In this document: positions 6,125-8,746 of the stretch, piece after piece
Layout: every line of letters starts with the position of its first letter
Numbering within the stretch: position 1 is the first letter of the stretch
Assembly: GCA_003485185.1 (NCBI GenBank)
Contig: DNAS01000075.1
Location: 30,792-39,537 of the forward strand
Length of the DNA: 8,746 nt
Source of the DNA: Phycisphaerales bacterium
GTDB lineage: Bacteria; Planctomycetota; Phycisphaerae; SM23-33
Direction: 5' to 3'
Notes under the pieces: model-generated
Told to the model about the DNA's origin: nothing
Databases searched by the model: none
The model's input: only the letters and a program-made list of their open reading frames with translations
Program-made: the position numbers and the translations under genes

Positions 6125-7768
6125 TCAGGATTTCTTCGCGTGCTGGGTGACCCGGATGACTTCCTGGATGCTCGTGACGCCCTCGATGACCTTGCGGAGC
6201 GCCTCCTCCTGGAGGTAGAGCATCCGGTTCTTGCGGCAGGCGGCCTTGATCTGGCTGAGCGAGGCGTTCTGCGCGACCATCTGGCGCAACTCGTCGGTGA
6301 TCTCGAGCAGTTCGAAGGCGGCCGTCCGCGCCACGTACCCGCTGCCCTGGCAGGACGGGCAGGTGACGGGATTGCCCTTTTCGTCGACCAGGGGCTTGGT
6401 GGGGGGGCGGAAGAAGCTGTCGATCTGCTGACCGCCGAGGTTCGCCTTGGCCAGCAGTTGGGGATCGGGGCGGTACGCCTCGCGGCAGGTGGGGCAGAGC
6501 TTGCGGAGCAGCGCCTGGCAGAGGACGCCGCGCAGGTTTTTCGTGGCGGCGACGGCGTCTCCGGAGACCTTGACCCACTTGGCGAGCGCCTGGAACGCGT
6601 CGGTCGCGTGCATTCCGAGCAGGAGGCTCTTGCGCCCTGCCGCGTCGCAGATGATCTGGGCGGTCTTCGCGTCGGGGCACTGGTCGACCATGACGACGTC
6701 GGGATCGCGCCGCAGTGCCCCCGCCAGCGCCGCCGCCAGCGACGCGTCGTCGGCGTACGTGTGCTGCGTGATGTTCTCCAGGTCGACCACGGGCTGCTTT
6801 TCGAGCGTGACGAGCTGGCGGATGAACGCGTCGTGCTGCTTCAGCAGCGAGTAGAGCGTACTGGTGACGCCGCTGCGCTGCGGGCCCGAGACGATCAGGA
6901 ACCCGTTGCCCGCAAGGTTCAGCTCGCCGACGCGCCGCAGCACGTCGTCGCTCATGCCGAGTTCCTCGAGGTTCGTGCGGACGGCCTCCTTGACGAGCTG
7001 GAACTGCATCCGCTGCCCGCCGGTGGTGCCCGCGGTCGTCAGCACGATGTCCGTGGCGTGTCCGCCCTCGGTGATGTCCACCGAGACGTGCCCCTCCTGC
7101 GGGCGGCGGCGCTCCTGCGCGTCCATTCCGGCGGGGGCCTTCAGGAAGTTGATGAGCCCCTCGCTGTCGGCGAGGTTCAGCGACGCCTGGGGGATCACCA
7201 CGCCGTCGATTTCGTACCGGACGGCCGCCTGCTGACCGGCCGGGGCGATGTCCACCCGGCTGGCGCGGCGCCAGACCATGTCGTGCAGGAGATTCTGCGC
7301 GAGGTTGTAGGTTTCGATCAGGGCCGGGTCGGCCTTTCCGGGCGGAGGCGACAGGACGATCTTGTTGTGGCTGTCGTAAATTTTGACGAGTTGTTCGACG
7401 ACGATGGTTTCGGCCTTTCGTCGGCTGGTGAGGCGCTGGAACCAGTCGCCGGTGAAGATGCGGTGCGACTCCTTGACGCGCCCGTTGCGGTAGACGATGT
7501 AGGCGCTAAGGGTGGCGCCGGACAGGACGACGTACAGGAGCAGTCCCACCGCGTAGACGGGCACCACCAGCCAGAGCAGCACGCCCAGCGCGCCGGCGCC
7601 GAGCACCGCGCCGTTCCAGAGCGCCTCGGGCGCGCGGACGCGTCGGGCGTCCTTGGCCACCCACGGCGCCGCGTACAGCCAGGGAATCACCAGCACCACC
7701 ATCACCGCGAGCTTGACCGGCGAGACATACCCGCCGACCGCCAGCATCGTCCCCAGGATGTCGGACAT
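6125..7768 (-). CDS. Membrane-anchored PilB/GspE-like protein with degenerate ATPase motifs
   Basis: A 547-residue homologue of type IV pilus / type II secretion assembly ATPases, probably not a normal ATPase. Hydrophobic segments near 18-38 and 51-95 (two or three helices) anchor it, unlike cytoplasmic PilB/GspE. An N2-like domain (about 150-215, DIAPAG...VRYEIDGVV) precedes the RecA-like core. The Walker A site reads GPQRSGVTST (295-304), with valine where the lysine should be. The Asp box reads TLEKQP (321-326) instead of IEDP. Walker B reads VVMVDQCPD (358-366), with Gln363 replacing the glutamate. The His-box histidine (387) and four zinc-ligand cysteines (425, 428, 470, 473) remain. The C-terminal region, from about FELLEITDELRQ to the end, is well conserved. 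The ATG at 7768 follows GGAGAG; a GTG at 7774 is too close to it. The frame is intact. It lies between pilT and the cvpA-like gene. Confidence 0.87.
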   Translation of the reverse strand: MSDILGTMLAVGGYVSPVKLAVMVVLVIPWLYAAPWVAKDARRVRAPEALWNGAVLGAGALGVLLWLVVPVYAVGLLLYVVLSGATLSAYIVYRNGRVKESHRIFTGDWFQRLTSRRKAETIVVEQLVKIYDSHNKIVLSPPPGKADPALIETYNLAQNLLHDMVWRRASRVDIAPAGQQAAVRYEIDGVVIPQASLNLADSEGLINFLKAPAGMDAQERRRPQEGHVSVDITEGGHATDIVLTTAGTTGGQRMQFQLVKEAVRTNLEELGMSDDVLRRVGELNLAGNGFLIVSGPQRSGVTSTLYSLLKQHDAFIRQLVTLEKQPVVDLENITQHTYADDASLAAALAGALRRDPDVVMVDQCPDAKTAQIICDAAGRKSLLLGMHATDAFQALAKWVKVSGDAVAATKNLRGVLCQALLRKLCPTCREAYRPDPQLLAKANLGGQQIDSFFRPPTKPLVDEKGNPVTCPSCQGSGYVARTAAFELLEITDELRQMVAQNASLSQIKAACRKNRMLYLQEEALRKVIEGVTSIQEVIRVTQHAKKS

Positions 7769-7773
7769 TCGCA

Positions 7774-7779
7774 CTCTCC
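7774..7779 (-). promoter_or_regulatory. Ribosome binding site of the PilB/GspE-like gene
   Basis: GGAGAG on the minus strand ends five bases before the ATG at 7768. It overlaps the in-frame GTG at 7774, which rules that codon out as the likely start. Confidence 0.6.
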
Positions 7780-7804
7780 GCTCTCAGTGAAAACACCCAT
7801 GTTG

Positions 7805-7914
7805 GAACAGGAGAACAGGAGACCGCAGGCGAGCCGTCACCTTGACTGGAAACGGCAAGCCGGGATCGCGGCCTTGCCTGTTTTCCCTGTTCACCTGTTC
7901 TACGGCTCTCCTGC
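7805..7914. repeat. Inverted repeats from GAACAGG-type octads, with competing stems
   Basis: Two GAACAGGA octads (7805-7820) face three inverted octads at 7877-7900 (read on the minus strand as GAACAGGT, GAACAGGG, AAAACAGG); the first sixteen bases match at 14 positions. A second pair, 7825-7837 (GCAGGCGAGCCGT) and 7902-7914, matches at 12 of 13. An inner pair, 7854-7862 and 7869-7878, forms GGCAAGCCG/CGGCCTTGCC with one bulge. The first two pairings cross each other, so a transcript could form one or the other but not both as simple hairpins. The gap holds no gene I can support. Confidence 0.72.
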
Positions 7915-7917
7915 TCT

Positions 7918-7947
7918 AGCTGCGTGCAATCTTTATTGCACGCAGCT
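7918..7947 (-). terminator. Perfect 13-base hairpin at the end of pilT
   Basis: AGCTGCGTGCAAT (7918-7930) and ATTGCACGCAGCT (7935-7947) are perfect reverse complements around a four-base loop. The stem begins with the last base of the pilT stop codon TAA. On the minus strand the sequence after the stem is AGAGCAGG with no U-run, so it is not a standard intrinsic terminator. It may still stall or end transcription, or protect the 3' end of the pilT message and reduce read-through into the PilB-like gene. Confidence 0.5.
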
Positions 7948-8746
7948 TAGCGTCCCATGAGCCCCGGGCGCGAGGCCGAGATGCCCTTCAGGAGCATCTT
8001 CAACTCGTCGACGTTCGGGGCGGCTTCGTACGCCACTTTCGGGTCCACAAAGTCGCTTTCGATCAGTTGCAGAAGGCTCGTCGTGAACGATTGCATTCCG
8101 TCGCGCTCGGAGGCGCGGATCAGGTCGCTCAATTCCGGGTCGCGGCGCTCCTCGAGCAGTTGCCGGACGCTCGGGGTGCTGCGCAGGATTTCGACGGCGG
8201 GCACGCGGTCCACACCCTCGCGGATGGCCGGCAGGAGCTTCTGGCAGATGATGGCGCGGAGGTTGAACGCGAGCGACTGGCGGACGAGGTCTCGGCTGCC
8301 CGGGTCGAACAGGTCCAGCACGCGTCCGATGGTCTGGGCGGCCGTCGAGGCATGCACCGTGCCGAACACCAGGTGGCCCGTCTCGCTCGCCTGGAGCGCC
8401 GCCTGGAACGTCTCGCGGTCGCGCATCTCGCCGATCAGCACCACGTCGGGGTCCTCGCGCATCAGGTACTTCAGCGCCGACTCGAAGCTCTCCACGTCGA
8501 TGCCGATCTCCCGCTGGTTGATCAGCGCCTTCTTGTCGTCGTAGAGGTACTCGATGGGGTCCTCGATGGTCATGATGTGTTCCTGACGCTCACTGTTGAT
8601 CAGGTCGATCATGGAGGCCAGGGTGGTCGATTTACCGCTGCCCGTGGGGCCGGTGACCAGCACCATGCCGAAGGGCTTGTGAATCTGCTCCTTGAACCAC
8701 TTGAGGGCCTGCGGCTCGTAGCCGAGCTTGGTCATGTCGAGCTGCA
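7947..8746 (-). CDS. pilT: PilT-family pilus retraction ATPase (5' end cut by the window)
   Basis: C-terminal part of a PilT/PilU-type hexameric ATPase that powers type IV pilus retraction at the cytoplasmic base of the pilus. About 266 residues are visible. The frame is still open at the right edge, and the N-terminal PAS-like domain of PilT, roughly 100 residues, lies outside. Counting from the internal Met encoded at 8735-8733, the motifs are intact: Walker A GPTGSGKSTT (29-38), Asp box IEDPIE (57-62), Walker B VVLIGEMRD (98-106, Glu103) and His box GTVHAS (His128). The tail RDGMQSFTTSLLQLI (211-225) matches the C-terminal PilT region. It therefore looks catalytically competent, unlike the PilB-like protein downstream. 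It ends at the stem of a perfect hairpin. PilU or another PilT paralogue is possible; the symbol denotes the family. Confidence 0.9.
   Translation of the reverse strand, partial: QLDMTKLGYEPQALKWFKEQIHKPFGMVLVTGPTGSGKSTTLASMIDLINSERQEHIMTIEDPIEYLYDDKKALINQREIGIDVESFESALKYLMREDPDVVLIGEMRDRETFQAALQASETGHLVFGTVHASTAAQTIGRVLDLFDPGSRDLVRQSLAFNLRAIICQKLLPAIREGVDRVPAVEILRSTPSVRQLLEERRDPELSDLIRASERDGMQSFTTSLLQLIESDFVDPKVAYEAAPNVDELKMLLKGISASRPGLMGR

Noticed and set aside
6125..7768. Reading the PilB/GspE-like gene as a decaying pseudogene
   Set aside because: The frame is intact over 547 codons, the ribosome binding site is good, the C-terminal domain and zinc cysteines are preserved, and a closely spaced downstream gene follows. 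Changes concentrate in catalytic motifs, which fits a pseudo-enzyme better than random decay.
5981..7960. 659-residue open frame on the plus strand opposite the PilB/GspE-like gene
   Set aside because: Its composition (very high Ala, Arg, Asp, Val) and lack of any recognisable domain match the antisense shadow of a GC-rich gene. The minus strand carries a clear PilB/GspE homologue with a ribosome binding site.

Overview
The window is GC-rich and gene-dense. It reads as a bacterial chromosome, most likely from the Planctomycetota and possibly a Phycisphaerae-like environmental lineage. This is inference from three things: a TIGR03790-type exported protein, a CvpA-like membrane protein beside type IV pilus ATPases, and intergenic inverted repeats built from tandem 7-8-base units. 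No rRNA, tRNA, CRISPR array, insertion sequence or attachment site was seen.

Left block (19-3910, minus strand): a TIGR03790-family exported protein comes first in transcription order. A 224-base gap holding a heptad inverted repeat follows, then a family 2 glycosyltransferase with two C-terminal membrane helices, then a GHMP sugar kinase 38 bases further on. The glycosyltransferase and kinase look co-transcribed and suggest sugar activation and transfer at the membrane. The TIGR03790 gene diverges from a plus-strand lipoprotein gene (4033-4788), an alpha/beta hydrolase. Two back-to-back promoter candidates lie between them.

Right block (4999-8746, minus strand): in transcription order, a PilT-type retraction ATPase (5' end outside the window), a 178-base repeat-rich gap, a membrane-anchored PilB/GspE homologue, and a CvpA-family protein with a long C-terminal extension only 19 bases downstream. 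PilT keeps its key ATPase motifs. The PilB/GspE-like protein has lost the Walker A lysine, the Walker B glutamate and other motif residues, yet keeps the fold, the zinc-binding cysteines and an uninterrupted frame. It is best read as a membrane-tethered pseudo-ATPase, and it is the strongest candidate here for something undescribed.

All three gaps longer than 170 bases contain imperfect inverted repeats made of short tandem units, with a different unit sequence in each gap. At the convergent junction (4774-5013) the stop codons of both genes lie inside the two repeat arms, at exactly pairing positions.
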